From positions 372,001-436,000 of the forward strand of contig NZ_JAUDUY010000001.1 in the NCBI RefSeq assembly GCF_030380815.1: a stretch of DNA of 64,000 bases, in the 5' to 3' direction. The notes under the pieces were generated by a model. The model ran no database searches and was not told the DNA's origin. It worked only from the letters and a program-made list of their open reading frames with translations. Of the stretch, positions 25,058-34,170 are shown one piece after another. The position numbers were made by a program, and so were the translations under genes. Numbering within the stretch: position 1 is the first letter of the stretch; the number at the start of each line of letters is the position of its first letter. This DNA comes from Robiginitalea aurantiaca (lineage in GTDB: Bacteria; Bacteroidota; Bacteroidia; Flavobacteriales; Flavobacteriaceae).

Positions 25058-25744
25058 TTATTCTTCTGTGACCTTCCTTGATTCCAAAGCTTGTTTGCTC
25101 AGGCTGGCAAGGTTAAAATTAGGGGCCATTTTCAGGGCCTCGTCAAAACTGGCGATTGCCTCATCGATGTTATTCTTGTCAATATTGTACTGTGCGAGTC
25201 CTTTTAGGTGTACAAATGCAGCTTTTAAAGGGACTTCGTAGGGCTGCTGACGTTCGTAAAATGCGTATTTCATCTCATCGGTAGCATTCGCAATGCCATA
25301 CTCGATTTTCGAAAGCGATCCCTGACTGTCTCCGGCCTGTATCATGAGATCTGCTAATTCATAGGCTACATACGGATTTGGACCCCTTTCAAACATCAGC
25401 TTAAAATGTTCTGCGGCGCGTTTTGGCTGATTAAGGGCTTTTAGGGAAATGGCCTTTACCTGCAAGGCGAGATCTGAATCCTGGGGATTTACTTCAATCC
25501 CCGTCAGGTTCAGGGCCTGCATGTGCTGGTTGTTGTTGCTGTATACCAGGGCCAGGGTATCCCGACGTTCCTGGGAAGGATCAAGAATATTGAGATGGGT
25601 CAGTGCATTGATGACACCCTGTACATCCCCCTGCTCGAGATTCTGCTTGTAAAATGCCTGGTAATGTTTCTTAAGATCTTCCTGAGCCTGTATTCCCATA
25701 GGAATAACAAGTGCGATACAGATAACAAGAACAATTTTTTTCAT
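25058..25744 (-). CDS. exported TPR protein
   Basis: A 228-residue protein with a signal peptide (KKIVLVICIALVIPMGIQAQ). The mature part has TPR-like pairs, including an ALTHLNILDPSQERRDTLAL segment and the C-terminal AQYNIDKNNIDEAIASFDEAL at about 192-212. It resembles the many periplasmic TPR proteins of Flavobacteriia, with no specific known role. The start at 25744 (ATG) begins the signal peptide; upstream sequence lacks it. Confidence 0.82.
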   Translation of the reverse strand: MKKIVLVICIALVIPMGIQAQEDLKKHYQAFYKQNLEQGDVQGVINALTHLNILDPSQERRDTLALVYSNNNQHMQALNLTGIEVNPQDSDLALQVKAISLKALNQPKRAAEHFKLMFERGPNPYVAYELADLMIQAGDSQGSLSKIEYGIANATDEMKYAFYERQQPYEVPLKAAFVHLKGLAQYNIDKNNIDEAIASFDEALKMAPNFNLASLSKQALESRKVTEE

Positions 25745-25838
25745 GACTATTCGATTATTTCCAGAGCGCAAAACTACATTATTTTTTTAGGATAAGGGCT
25801 TTGAATGCCCTGACCTCAAGCCAAGCGTTGAATTTAGG

Positions 25839-26693
25839 TCATTCCGTGCTCTTTTGCGGATCCCCGGATCCGGAATGCAATGCTGCGGTCCAGATAGATT
25901 GTGAGAAGCGATATCCGAGGGCTTGCAGCGCCGGGCAAAGGACTTTTTTCCCTTTTGGAGGTCCAGGTAATCCGGAATAGGAGGGGGGAGCAATGCCAAA
26001 ATAGGAAGCCTCCCGGGTGTAAAAATCCCTTTTTGTAGGGTGGTCCGGGTACACTGCATTGTATGTGCCCGATTCCGAACCTGTCGAGATCAGCAGGCCC
26101 AGAATGTTGAGCAAATCCTCCAGGCGGATGAGGTTTACCCTGTCATTGCCGCCCGAATGAAATGATCTCCCGCTTAGGGTGAAAACGGGGTGACGGTCCG
26201 ATCCTAAAAGCCCTCCGGGCCTCACGATCTGGGTTTTCCTTAAGGTATTGGCAAGGAGCAGGTTTTCAATCGCAACCAGTTGTTTACCGGTTTCCGACTC
26301 CGGAAGCGGGAGGTTGGTCTCGCAGACCTCACCCGAAGTGTTCCCATAAACTGAAGTGCTGCTCACAAAAATCAGATGGGGAATCCCGGCCTCAAGAAGG
26401 TGCGCTTCCAACAGCTGGATGATTGCGACAAAATCGCCCTGACAATTAGCACGGAGCCCGGGTGGGATGTTCAATATGAGGCAGTCCAGCCCCTTGAGAA
26501 AGCTTTTGATTTCGCCTTCAATCTCTGACTCCCCCAACCGGATTTTACTTGCCTCGATCCCGCTTTTTTTCAGTGCGGTTACTTTTTCCGTGCGGGTTGT
26601 GCTTCCCCTGACCTGAAATCCTTTTTGGATTAGCCGTAAAGCCAGGGGAGTTCCCAGCCATCCACATCCAAGGACGCCAATTTGTTTACTCAA
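25839..26693 (-). CDS. NAD(P)-binding SDR-like protein (YeeZ type)
   Basis: A 284-residue atypical SDR with the N-terminal Rossmann motif IGVLGCGWLGTPLA (4-17) and LIFVSSTSVYGNTSGEV in the middle, typical of the YeeZ-like family of unclear substrate. The reading frame opens with TTG at 26693 and overlaps the peptidase stop by 8 bases. No upstream ATG is in frame, so TTG is probably the real start. Translation is coupled to the M28 peptidase gene. Confidence 0.78.
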   Translation of the reverse strand: MSKQIGVLGCGWLGTPLALRLIQKGFQVRGSTTRTEKVTALKKSGIEASKIRLGESEIEGEIKSFLKGLDCLILNIPPGLRANCQGDFVAIIQLLEAHLLEAGIPHLIFVSSTSVYGNTSGEVCETNLPLPESETGKQLVAIENLLLANTLRKTQIVRPGGLLGSDRHPVFTLSGRSFHSGGNDRVNLIRLEDLLNILGLLISTGSESGTYNAVYPDHPTKRDFYTREASYFGIAPPSYSGLPGPPKGKKVLCPALQALGYRFSQSIWTAALHSGSGDPQKSTE

Positions 26694-28971
26694 ACCGGAG
26701 TGTTTTTATCAGTACTATGGCATCGTTGAGGACAAAAGGCATTGGAATCTGATCAGCCGGACGAGGCGGAATACTGAAACCGGGACTGTTCAATAGATTG
26801 TTTGAGGCTTCGTATAGGGTCAATTCCAAAGGGGAACCTGCGGGGATCACGAGTTTAAGTACCGAAGGTGAGTTATTACTGATGTAATGCGTAAACAAGC
26901 GACTTCTACTTCGGTTTTTGAGGTAGTATTCCGAGAGGGCTGCGCCATTTACAGAAGCTTCCAACACGGGTATCTCATTGGTAAATACTTCCAGCCGATT
27001 GACATCACGCCCCGGTGATATGGTCAGACCCAGATGCCGGTTGCCATCTATCAGGGTATCCTGGTCAACAGTAATTTCAGGTGCCGGGATGGGTTTATCA
27101 GGTGCGGCCTTTGTATAGGTAAACCCTGTACTGTATTTGCTGCTGAGGGTTTTTAGTTCGTTTGGGTCAGGGGTTACGGGCTGATCCCCCAGATAGGCTT
27201 TTGTCCACTCAGAGGGGGAATTTTCATAGGTTGCCCAGTAGGCATTATCCCTATCGAGGTTTTTGACGTACAACAAACTGGTGGGTTTCGGCCGGTCTTC
27301 TGAAAACCCACTGTTGAGATGCGCTCCCATAAACAGGCCTGCAAAGACGATCAGAGCTGCCAGGGCAAATTGACTCTTTTTGGCATATTTTCCGCAAACG
27401 GGAAGGATGAGGTAAAAGATAAGGGTCATCAGCAGGCTGGTGGCAACACTCATTTTTAACCCCAGTCCGACGGGAAACATCTTCACGAACGGACTGAAAA
27501 TCCAGAGCGCAGGGATACAAAGCACCACAAGGAGATACGGATTTGGCCTCTCTTGCGAAATCAGGATCATCCATGCCAGTAAGATCCCGTAGACAGGGAT
27601 AATAAAGAAGGCTGCTCCCGGGAGGTACTGGCATAGTAAGGCACAAAGTATGAGCCATGCTAAAACCGGGGCGGCGAGCAACTCGCGTAAGGGAATTTCC
27701 CGGAAGCGCGAATACACCCAGAAACAAATCGCCAGTGCCAGGGATGCCAGCGCTGCAATATAGAAGTATCCATTGTAGGTAAAACCGTGGAGTATATCTG
27801 AATATTGGGGATAGATGCTTTTGAGCAACGGCCAGAAGTAATATCCGATTCCCCCGTTAATCAGCAAGGTGATTAGCAATGGGAGCAGGCCGGTTACCAT
27901 GCCTTTGAATCCGAGACGCTTTTTTTTGAGGCCATAGGCCAGAATGAGAAGGAACATTAAAAAAGCAACAGCCGTCATGGGCCAAATCCATTCAAATGGG
28001 TATGAAATAAGCTTGAAAATGGGAACATTGAAATAGACTTCCTCATTCAGGCTTTTCATCTGATCCAGATCGGCGTCACTAAAGTACTCGAGCAATGGCA
28101 TGAGATAGGACCCTTGATGCGCCAGGGTTTTCGGATCCAGTCGGGGTTGGATATCCATGGCCGTGTGATAGTCAAAATGATCATCAATAAAGGCGAAATT
28201 AAAGCCCTCAATATCTCCATCTTCCCGAAAAACGGTAAGATCGGTGTCGTTTGGGAGCATTTTGTAAACACTGTATGCAAGCGAATTGGCAACCGGAAAC
28301 TCAGGATTTGCCTGCTGAAACCCTTCGATCATTTTGGCATTTCCCCGGTTGGTTTCAATCAGCATATACGAAGGCCCGCCACTACCCCGGGCTTCAAAAT
28401 TGAGCACTAGACCGACATCCTTAACCCAGGGATGGGCATTGACAAATAATTCTGCTCCGTTCAGGCCGATTTCTTCGGAATCCGTAAAAAGAATAATAAT
28501 ATCGTTTGCCGGTGTCTTACCGGTAGTCCGAAAGGCGCGGATTCCCTCGAGAATTGTAGCCACCCCACTGCCTGCATCACTTGCCCCGAATGAAGAATGC
28601 GGCTGGCTGTCGTAATGGGAAAGCAGTAAAAGGGCTTTGCCTTTTCCGGTTCCCGGAATTCTGGCCAGGATATTTTGCGAAAGGCTTACCGAACCCTTAT
28701 CGCCTGCGATATATCCGCTCTGCAACTCGGGTGTGAGCCCCAGGGATTTCAGTTGTGACAGGAGGTATCGCCGGACTTTTGCATGGGCTGGAAATCCCAC
28801 AGCATGAGGTTCTTTGGAAAGTTCTGTAACGTGTTCCATGGCACGGTCCGTGGAGAAGGCCGTTTCCGGCAAATCCATATCAGGTCTGGTGGAAGGCATA
28901 CTACCTTCAAAGGACCAGTAGCTCAAGCCCAGAAGAAGTAAAAAGGTAAGGACGGCAGTTGTAGGTTTCAT
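26686..28971 (-). CDS. membrane M28 family metallopeptidase (ERMP1-like)
   Basis: A 761-residue enzyme with an N-terminal signal anchor and an M28 domain (about 50-310): SHYDSQPHSSFGASDAGSGVA carries the zinc His and Asp, and FTDSEEIGLNGAELF the general base and metal Glu. The rest has about eight or nine transmembrane helices (from residue 330 to 560) and an extracytoplasmic C-terminal domain. The same layout is found in eukaryotic Fxna/ERMP1 peptidases. It probably cleaves dipeptides or small peptides at the cell surface. It is followed by the SDR gene. Confidence 0.88.
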   Translation of the reverse strand: MKPTTAVLTFLLLLGLSYWSFEGSMPSTRPDMDLPETAFSTDRAMEHVTELSKEPHAVGFPAHAKVRRYLLSQLKSLGLTPELQSGYIAGDKGSVSLSQNILARIPGTGKGKALLLLSHYDSQPHSSFGASDAGSGVATILEGIRAFRTTGKTPANDIIILFTDSEEIGLNGAELFVNAHPWVKDVGLVLNFEARGSGGPSYMLIETNRGNAKMIEGFQQANPEFPVANSLAYSVYKMLPNDTDLTVFREDGDIEGFNFAFIDDHFDYHTAMDIQPRLDPKTLAHQGSYLMPLLEYFSDADLDQMKSLNEEVYFNVPIFKLISYPFEWIWPMTAVAFLMFLLILAYGLKKKRLGFKGMVTGLLPLLITLLINGGIGYYFWPLLKSIYPQYSDILHGFTYNGYFYIAALASLALAICFWVYSRFREIPLRELLAAPVLAWLILCALLCQYLPGAAFFIIPVYGILLAWMILISQERPNPYLLVVLCIPALWIFSPFVKMFPVGLGLKMSVATSLLMTLIFYLILPVCGKYAKKSQFALAALIVFAGLFMGAHLNSGFSEDRPKPTSLLYVKNLDRDNAYWATYENSPSEWTKAYLGDQPVTPDPNELKTLSSKYSTGFTYTKAAPDKPIPAPEITVDQDTLIDGNRHLGLTISPGRDVNRLEVFTNEIPVLEASVNGAALSEYYLKNRSRSRLFTHYISNNSPSVLKLVIPAGSPLELTLYEASNNLLNSPGFSIPPRPADQIPMPFVLNDAIVLIKTLRFE

Positions 28972-29092
28972 TGGACGACTTTAATCTTAAATGTAAGAAT
29001 TTCCGCAAGTAAGGGGTATTTCTGCACATATTTTTAGGAAATCTGGCATAATTTGGTATATTTAATTAGAACCATTCTAATAACCTAAAGTC

Positions 29093-29563
29093 ATGGGAAT
29101 AAAAAGCTTTCAAGGTCGCAGGGCCAAGGAGGGATCAAAAAAAGAGTACGATGCCCCTATTCTGGTTTCGGATTATATGTCTAAGAAACTTATAACCTTC
29201 CATCCGGAACAATCTATTCTCGAGGTTATGGAAGCTTTTGCAAAACACAGCATCTCAGGTGGTCCGGTATTGGATGACAACGGTTTTCTGGCAGGGATTA
29301 TCTCAGAGGCGGATTGTATGAAGCAAATCTCTGAGAGCAGGTATTTCAATCAGCCCATCATGGACAAGAATGTAGAGAAATTCATGACCAAGGATGTGGA
29401 GACCATACCTCACGATATGTCGATATTTGATGCAGCAGGTGTTTTTCACAAGAACAATCGAAGGCGCCTTCCGGTATTGCAGGACGGCTTGCTTGTAGGC
29501 CAGATCAGTCGGAAAGATATCGTAATTGCGGCACTCAAACTCAGTTCACATAACTGGAAATAG
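29093..29563 (+). CDS. tandem CBS-domain protein
   Basis: A 156-residue cytosolic protein. Two CBS motifs occur: about residues 24-77 (VSDYMSKKLITF, HSISGGPVLDDNG, AGIISEADC) and 97-150 (FMTKDVETIPHD, NNRRRLPVLQDG, VGQISRKDI). Together they should form one Bateman module that binds an adenine nucleotide. It stands alone, so its target is unknown. The N-terminal 20 residues are basic. A strong hairpin terminator follows. Confidence 0.88.
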   Translation: MGIKSFQGRRAKEGSKKEYDAPILVSDYMSKKLITFHPEQSILEVMEAFAKHSISGGPVLDDNGFLAGIISEADCMKQISESRYFNQPIMDKNVEKFMTKDVETIPHDMSIFDAAGVFHKNNRRRLPVLQDGLLVGQISRKDIVIAALKLSSHNWK

Positions 29564-29600
29564 AATCATACCCTGGCGCGCAGTCAGAAGGATATAAGAA

Positions 29601-29640
29601 AGCGGCCCGGAATCAATCAGTGATTCCGGGCCGCTTTTTG
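29601..29640. terminator. bidirectional terminator between the CBS and VPS10 genes
   Basis: A 15-bp stem AGCGGCCCGGAATCA/TGATTCCGGGCCGCT with loop ATCAG, then TTTTT on the plus strand and TTTCTTAT on the minus strand. It serves two convergent genes. Confidence 0.9.
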
Positions 29641-29655
29641 TCAGGTACCTGAGGT

Positions 29656-32600
29656 TTAATTCTCCCCCATGATCAGGGCAGGTAGTTCCAGTTGTCGATA
29701 CAGGGTGTTGTATTCTGACATCCCGGTATTTACAATCTGATCCCGTTCCCTTGAGAACTGGCCCCACTCCCCGAGAAGATCCGCAAGGCGTTCTTTGGCG
29801 CCCTGGGTCATTTCAGGTTCTGCAACATCGATATACGACCGGAGTTCCATCAGTTCTGCATTGAGTTGGTTGTTGAAGTTGATGACGTCCTGAAACGTTT
29901 TTTGCTTGGGCTGTATCAGGTTTTCTTCCCAGGTTGAAATGTCCTCCTGCAGGGCAGCGCCCTTTTTGAGTAATTCTTCAGCCTTCGCATTATCCTTCAA
30001 AAGGGTTTGATGCGATTCGAGTTGAGATTTAACGCTCCGCAACTGACCTACAGCTCCGTGCATGTCCCGGATCGCAGCGTCAATCTTAAGGAGGGCTTCC
30101 TGCTGAGCCGCATAAGCAGCCGGAGTTGCCTTTACTTTTGGATGAGGAAGAATCCGGAAGGTGTTTTCCGTAGTCATGCCATCCTGGGTTAACCTGGCGG
30201 TATAAGATCCGGGAGCAACCTGAGACCCTCTGTAATCCCCCATCACAAAAACATTCTCCACAGCGGGAAGCGTTTCCCTTCGAAAATCCCATACAAATCT
30301 GTTGTACCCTGGTTTTGCAGGAAGTATTTGCGGTTTAGGAGGGCCTCCGGGCCAGGACTTAAAATCCTTGACAGGCTGATTGGTATACGACCGAATGACC
30401 TGTCCCTCATTGAGAATTTCCAGGGTTACCGTTGCGGAATCAGAAACAGCGGCAAGGTAATAATCCAGGATGACACCGGATTTCGGATTTTGTCCCAGAC
30501 CCGGTGATGGATTCTCAGAATGACCTCCGGTAAAGAGATAAGTGTCACGTGGTTTTGCTAAAAATAGGGCGGCATCAGTTGCTTTTGATTGTTGCAGGAA
30601 AGAGAGATCGTCGAGAATCCAGAACGAACGCCCTGCTGTAGCGGCCACCAGGTCATTGTGGCGAAAGGTGAGATCGTTGATCGGCACAACGGGGAGGTTA
30701 AGCTGGAAAGGTTGCCAAAATCCACCCGAATCCAGGGAGACATATAATCCCGTTTCAGTTCCGGCATAAAGAAGGCCTTCCCGATTGGGATCCTCCCGAA
30801 CAACCCGCACAAAACCATGCGGATCGTTGAGGCCATTGACGATGAGTTCCCAACTCTCCCCATAGTTCCTGGTCCTGTAGACATAGGAGTTCAGATCCAT
30901 AAACTTATACCTCATTAAGGTTGCATAGGCGGTACCGGGATCGTGAGGAGAAACCTCAATACTGTTGACAATTCCTTCTTTCATTCCCGCTGGGGTTACA
31001 TTTTCCCAGGATTCCCCTCCATTGCGGGTCAAATGGATTAGACCGTCGTCACTTCCGGCCCATAATACGCCTTTTTCATGAGGGGAGGCGACCAGGTACA
31101 TCAGGGTATTGTAGTTTTCACCCCCTGCAGCCTCATTGGTAAAGGGAATCCCTCCCGGGCCTTGTTTTTCAGGATCATTCCGGGTTAGATCCGGACTGAT
31201 AACACTCCAGGATTGCCCCGCATCTTCCGACCGGAAGACCACGTTCCCGGCGTGATAAATAACAGAGGGATCGTGGGGATCTGCAATTATAGGGGCGTTC
31301 CAGTTGTAGCGGTATTTAAAGTCCTCAGGGGCATTTCCAAGGGAGAGTTCCGGATATTCCTTAATGGGTTTACCCTCCTGGGTGGCTTTTACCCATTTTT
31401 CAATAATACCCTGGTAGCAGCCCCCAAAGATAATTTCGGGGTTATCCGGATCGAAGGCGAGGTAGGCACTTTCGCACCCCGCAACGGAGAACCAGTCTTT
31501 CCAGTCTACACCCCCGTCATTGGTACGGCTGCGAATGGCTATGGCAGAATTATCCTGCTGCCCCCCATAGACATAATATGGGAATTGATTGTCTGTAATG
31601 ACTCTGTAGAATTGAGCAGTGGGCTGGTTTTGCTGCGTACTCCAGCTTTTCCCCCCGTTATTCGAAACGTTTGCGCCTCCATCGTTTGCATTGATCATCC
31701 GTTGATTGTCTTTTGGATGTATCCATAGATCGTGGTTGTCGCCATGGGGCGTGGAAAGGCGCTGAAAGGTCTTACCTCCGTCAATCGACCGGGTTACGGG
31801 TGCATTGAGCACATAGACGATTTCGGCATTCTGCGGATCTGCGAAGATCTCCATATAGTACCAGGACCGGGTAATGTTAATGCGGTCTTTGTTTACCTGT
31901 CGCCATTTTTTGCCGCCGTCATCAGACCGGTAAACCCCAGCCTTATCCCCTTCTGCTTCCAAAACCGCAAACGCAAGTCCTTCCCGGGCTCCCGAAGCCG
32001 AAATCCCGGATTTGCCCAGGACTTCCGGCAAACCCTCTTTAAGCTGCTCCCATGTGCTTCCGCCGTCCGAGGATTTGTAAAGACCAGAACCCGGTCCGCC
32101 GGATTTCATGGTCCATGGATACCTTTGGTGGTCCCACATGGCGGCATAGAGGACCAAAGGGTTGTTCGGATCCATCGAAAGGGAAGAAGCTCCCGTGGTA
32201 GCGTTAACAAAAAGGGTTTTTTCCCAGGTTTGTCCGCCGTCCATCGTGCGATAGATCCCCCGGGTTTCAGATGGACCGTACTGGGCCCCCTGTACGGAAA
32301 CATAAAAGCGGTTTTCATCCGTAGGGTGGATAATCACATCCGAAATATGCCTGCTGTCATCGAGGCCAATATGCTTCCAGGTCTTTCCCGCATCCCTGGA
32401 GAGGTAGAGTCCATCGCCCATGGAGGTCATTACCCCCCGGGCTGCATGTTCGCCCATACCAACCAAAACCACATTTGAATTGCTCTGTGAAACCGCAATG
32501 GCGCCCACCGTCCCTGTTTTGAAGAAGCCATCGGAAACATTTGTCCAATGCATACCGTCATCTGAGGTTTTCCAGATTCCGCCGCCGGTACTGCCCATAT

Positions 32601-32799
32601 AATAAGTTCCGGGCTGGTCGACTACTCCGGATACTGCTACGGATCTTCCGCCGCGAAAAGGACCAATGTTTCGCCATTTTACCCCGTTATAGAGGGTATC
32701 GGAAAGAACGGGCTGTGGTGCCTTCTGCTTTCTGCGTTGAGAATAAACAGAACCGAAGACCAACAGGATCATCAACGAGCTAAAAAGGTATTTTTTCAT
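29656..32799 (-). CDS. large exported VPS10/sortilin-like Asp-box beta-propeller protein
   Basis: A 1047-residue protein with a signal peptide (MKKYLFSSLMILLVFGSVYSQ). It has at least eleven Asp-box (BNR) motifs of the form S-x-D/N-G/A-G-x-T/S-W, from TSDDGMHW near residue 80 to SLDSGGFW near 690, forming two propellers like the sortilin VPS10 fold. The C-terminal 300 residues are beta-sandwich and then helical (LKIDAAIRDMHGAVGQLRSV). The family is widespread in Bacteroidota and annotated as glycosyl hydrolase, but no catalytic glycosidase site is evident; a peptide- or glycan-binding role is equally possible. Confidence 0.85.
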   Translation of the reverse strand: MKKYLFSSLMILLVFGSVYSQRRKQKAPQPVLSDTLYNGVKWRNIGPFRGGRSVAVSGVVDQPGTYYMGSTGGGIWKTSDDGMHWTNVSDGFFKTGTVGAIAVSQSNSNVVLVGMGEHAARGVMTSMGDGLYLSRDAGKTWKHIGLDDSRHISDVIIHPTDENRFYVSVQGAQYGPSETRGIYRTMDGGQTWEKTLFVNATTGASSLSMDPNNPLVLYAAMWDHQRYPWTMKSGGPGSGLYKSSDGGSTWEQLKEGLPEVLGKSGISASGAREGLAFAVLEAEGDKAGVYRSDDGGKKWRQVNKDRINITRSWYYMEIFADPQNAEIVYVLNAPVTRSIDGGKTFQRLSTPHGDNHDLWIHPKDNQRMINANDGGANVSNNGGKSWSTQQNQPTAQFYRVITDNQFPYYVYGGQQDNSAIAIRSRTNDGGVDWKDWFSVAGCESAYLAFDPDNPEIIFGGCYQGIIEKWVKATQEGKPIKEYPELSLGNAPEDFKYRYNWNAPIIADPHDPSVIYHAGNVVFRSEDAGQSWSVISPDLTRNDPEKQGPGGIPFTNEAAGGENYNTLMYLVASPHEKGVLWAGSDDGLIHLTRNGGESWENVTPAGMKEGIVNSIEVSPHDPGTAYATLMRYKFMDLNSYVYRTRNYGESWELIVNGLNDPHGFVRVVREDPNREGLLYAGTETGLYVSLDSGGFWQPFQLNLPVVPINDLTFRHNDLVAATAGRSFWILDDLSFLQQSKATDAALFLAKPRDTYLFTGGHSENPSPGLGQNPKSGVILDYYLAAVSDSATVTLEILNEGQVIRSYTNQPVKDFKSWPGGPPKPQILPAKPGYNRFVWDFRRETLPAVENVFVMGDYRGSQVAPGSYTARLTQDGMTTENTFRILPHPKVKATPAAYAAQQEALLKIDAAIRDMHGAVGQLRSVKSQLESHQTLLKDNAKAEELLKKGAALQEDISTWEENLIQPKQKTFQDVINFNNQLNAELMELRSYIDVAEPEMTQGAKERLADLLGEWGQFSRERDQIVNTGMSEYNTLYRQLELPALIMGEN

Positions 32800-32835
32800 T
32801 TGATTGGTACTTGAATTTAATATGCGTGTTTATAT

Positions 32836-34125
32836 TTAGTCAGCTATAGATGCAAAAACCATCTGCCTGAATTTCCACCCAGTTTGATCTCCAGAGCTCC
32901 CCTGGGTCTGTTTCATCAGGATGCCTACAAGTTGTTCTCCCGGATCCGCAAAGTACTGAGTGTTGAAGTATCCTCCCCAGTCAAAAGTACCCGGACCCCC
33001 TTCACCACCAAAAGCGACCCCACTTGGGTTGACTACGGCAAAGGCGAGATTGAAATCTTTGGAGCCGCCCTTCCAGAGTTCCCCGATCTGATTGGCCATC
33101 ATGGTTTCCACCGTTGTCCGGCTAAGGAGCCTTGTCCCGTTGTATTCCCCTTTGTTGAGCATCATTTGAAGGAAGATAAAGTAGTCTTTTGCAGTGCTCG
33201 AAAGCCCTGCTCCTCCAGAGAAAAAGCTTTTAGCACCTTTAATGGGATAATCGATGTCAAAAACATCGGTCTGGAACCTTTTCCATTGCCCATTTTCTTT
33301 GTGTTGCACAGGTACAAGCCTTGCAGCCTTCTCCTCGGGGAGGTAGAACCAGGTGTCTTCCATCCCGAGCGGATCAAAAATCCGGGTCTTAAGGAACTGA
33401 TCAAACGGCATTCCCGATACAATTTCGACGAACCTTCCCAGGACATCGAGCCCTTCGCTATAGGTCCAGCCTTTCCCGGGTTCGTGATGCAGTGGTGTGC
33501 CTGCAATTTTGGAAATATTTTCCTCCAGAGTGACTGCTTCAGCCGTGAAGGCGTCCACAACACCTGCTTTGGCAAATATTTTACGCATTCTGGGATCTCC
33601 ATCAATCATGCCATATCCAATCCCGGATGTATGGTTCAGCAGGCGGCGAATGGTAATCGGGCTAGTGGCCGGTTTGGTCGTAAAACTGCTATCACGCTCA
33701 TTAAAGGTGTCGAGCACGCCCGTACTTTTGAATTCCGGTATGTACTTGGAGATGGGGTCATCCAGGCGAAAATGGCCTTCTTCCCAGAGCATCATCACTG
33801 CCGTACTTGTAACGGCTTTGGTTTGAGATGCGATCCTGAAGATATCATCTTCCTCGAATGCCTCTCCTGTTTCAGCATTGGATTCCCCAAAGGCTTTAAG
33901 GTAAACGACTTTTCCATTTCGGGCAATAAGGGCTACCCCTCCCGGGATTTCCCCGTCTTTGATAGCGCCCTCCAACATCCGGTCAATGCGTGCCAGCCGA
34001 TCTGCAGCCAGACCTTCATTTTCAACTTCAATTGAGGCAGACGCCACAACTTCCGGCGTTTTTGCCCCTTCCCGGCAGGAGGATAGCAAAAGTACCCCTG
34101 CAAGTATAAATGTCAATGATTTCAT
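32836..34125 (-). CDS. serine hydrolase, class C beta-lactamase family, lipoprotein
   Basis: A 429-residue protein with a lipobox (MKSLTFILAGVLLLSSC, Cys17). The catalytic SxxK is S100-Q-T-K103 in FRIASQTKAVTS, and a Tyr of the YxN-like motif appears in WTYSEGLDVLGRF. Such enzymes act on D-amino-acid peptides or esters rather than only on beta-lactams. It is oriented with its neighbours in a leftward run of exported hydrolases. Confidence 0.88.
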   Translation of the reverse strand: MKSLTFILAGVLLLSSCREGAKTPEVVASASIEVENEGLAADRLARIDRMLEGAIKDGEIPGGVALIARNGKVVYLKAFGESNAETGEAFEEDDIFRIASQTKAVTSTAVMMLWEEGHFRLDDPISKYIPEFKSTGVLDTFNERDSSFTTKPATSPITIRRLLNHTSGIGYGMIDGDPRMRKIFAKAGVVDAFTAEAVTLEENISKIAGTPLHHEPGKGWTYSEGLDVLGRFVEIVSGMPFDQFLKTRIFDPLGMEDTWFYLPEEKAARLVPVQHKENGQWKRFQTDVFDIDYPIKGAKSFFSGGAGLSSTAKDYFIFLQMMLNKGEYNGTRLLSRTTVETMMANQIGELWKGGSKDFNLAFAVVNPSGVAFGGEGGPGTFDWGGYFNTQYFADPGEQLVGILMKQTQGSSGDQTGWKFRQMVFASIAD

Positions 34126-34170
34126 ACAGTATGTTGTAAAGCGGTTTCTGGAGGTTTGATTATTCCGCGA

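Noticed and set aside
30007-34035. Several rightward frames opposite the VPS10 and serine hydrolase genes (up to 383 codons)
   Set aside because: Antisense shadows of high-GC coding sequence, without starts, domains or ribosome sites that make sense.
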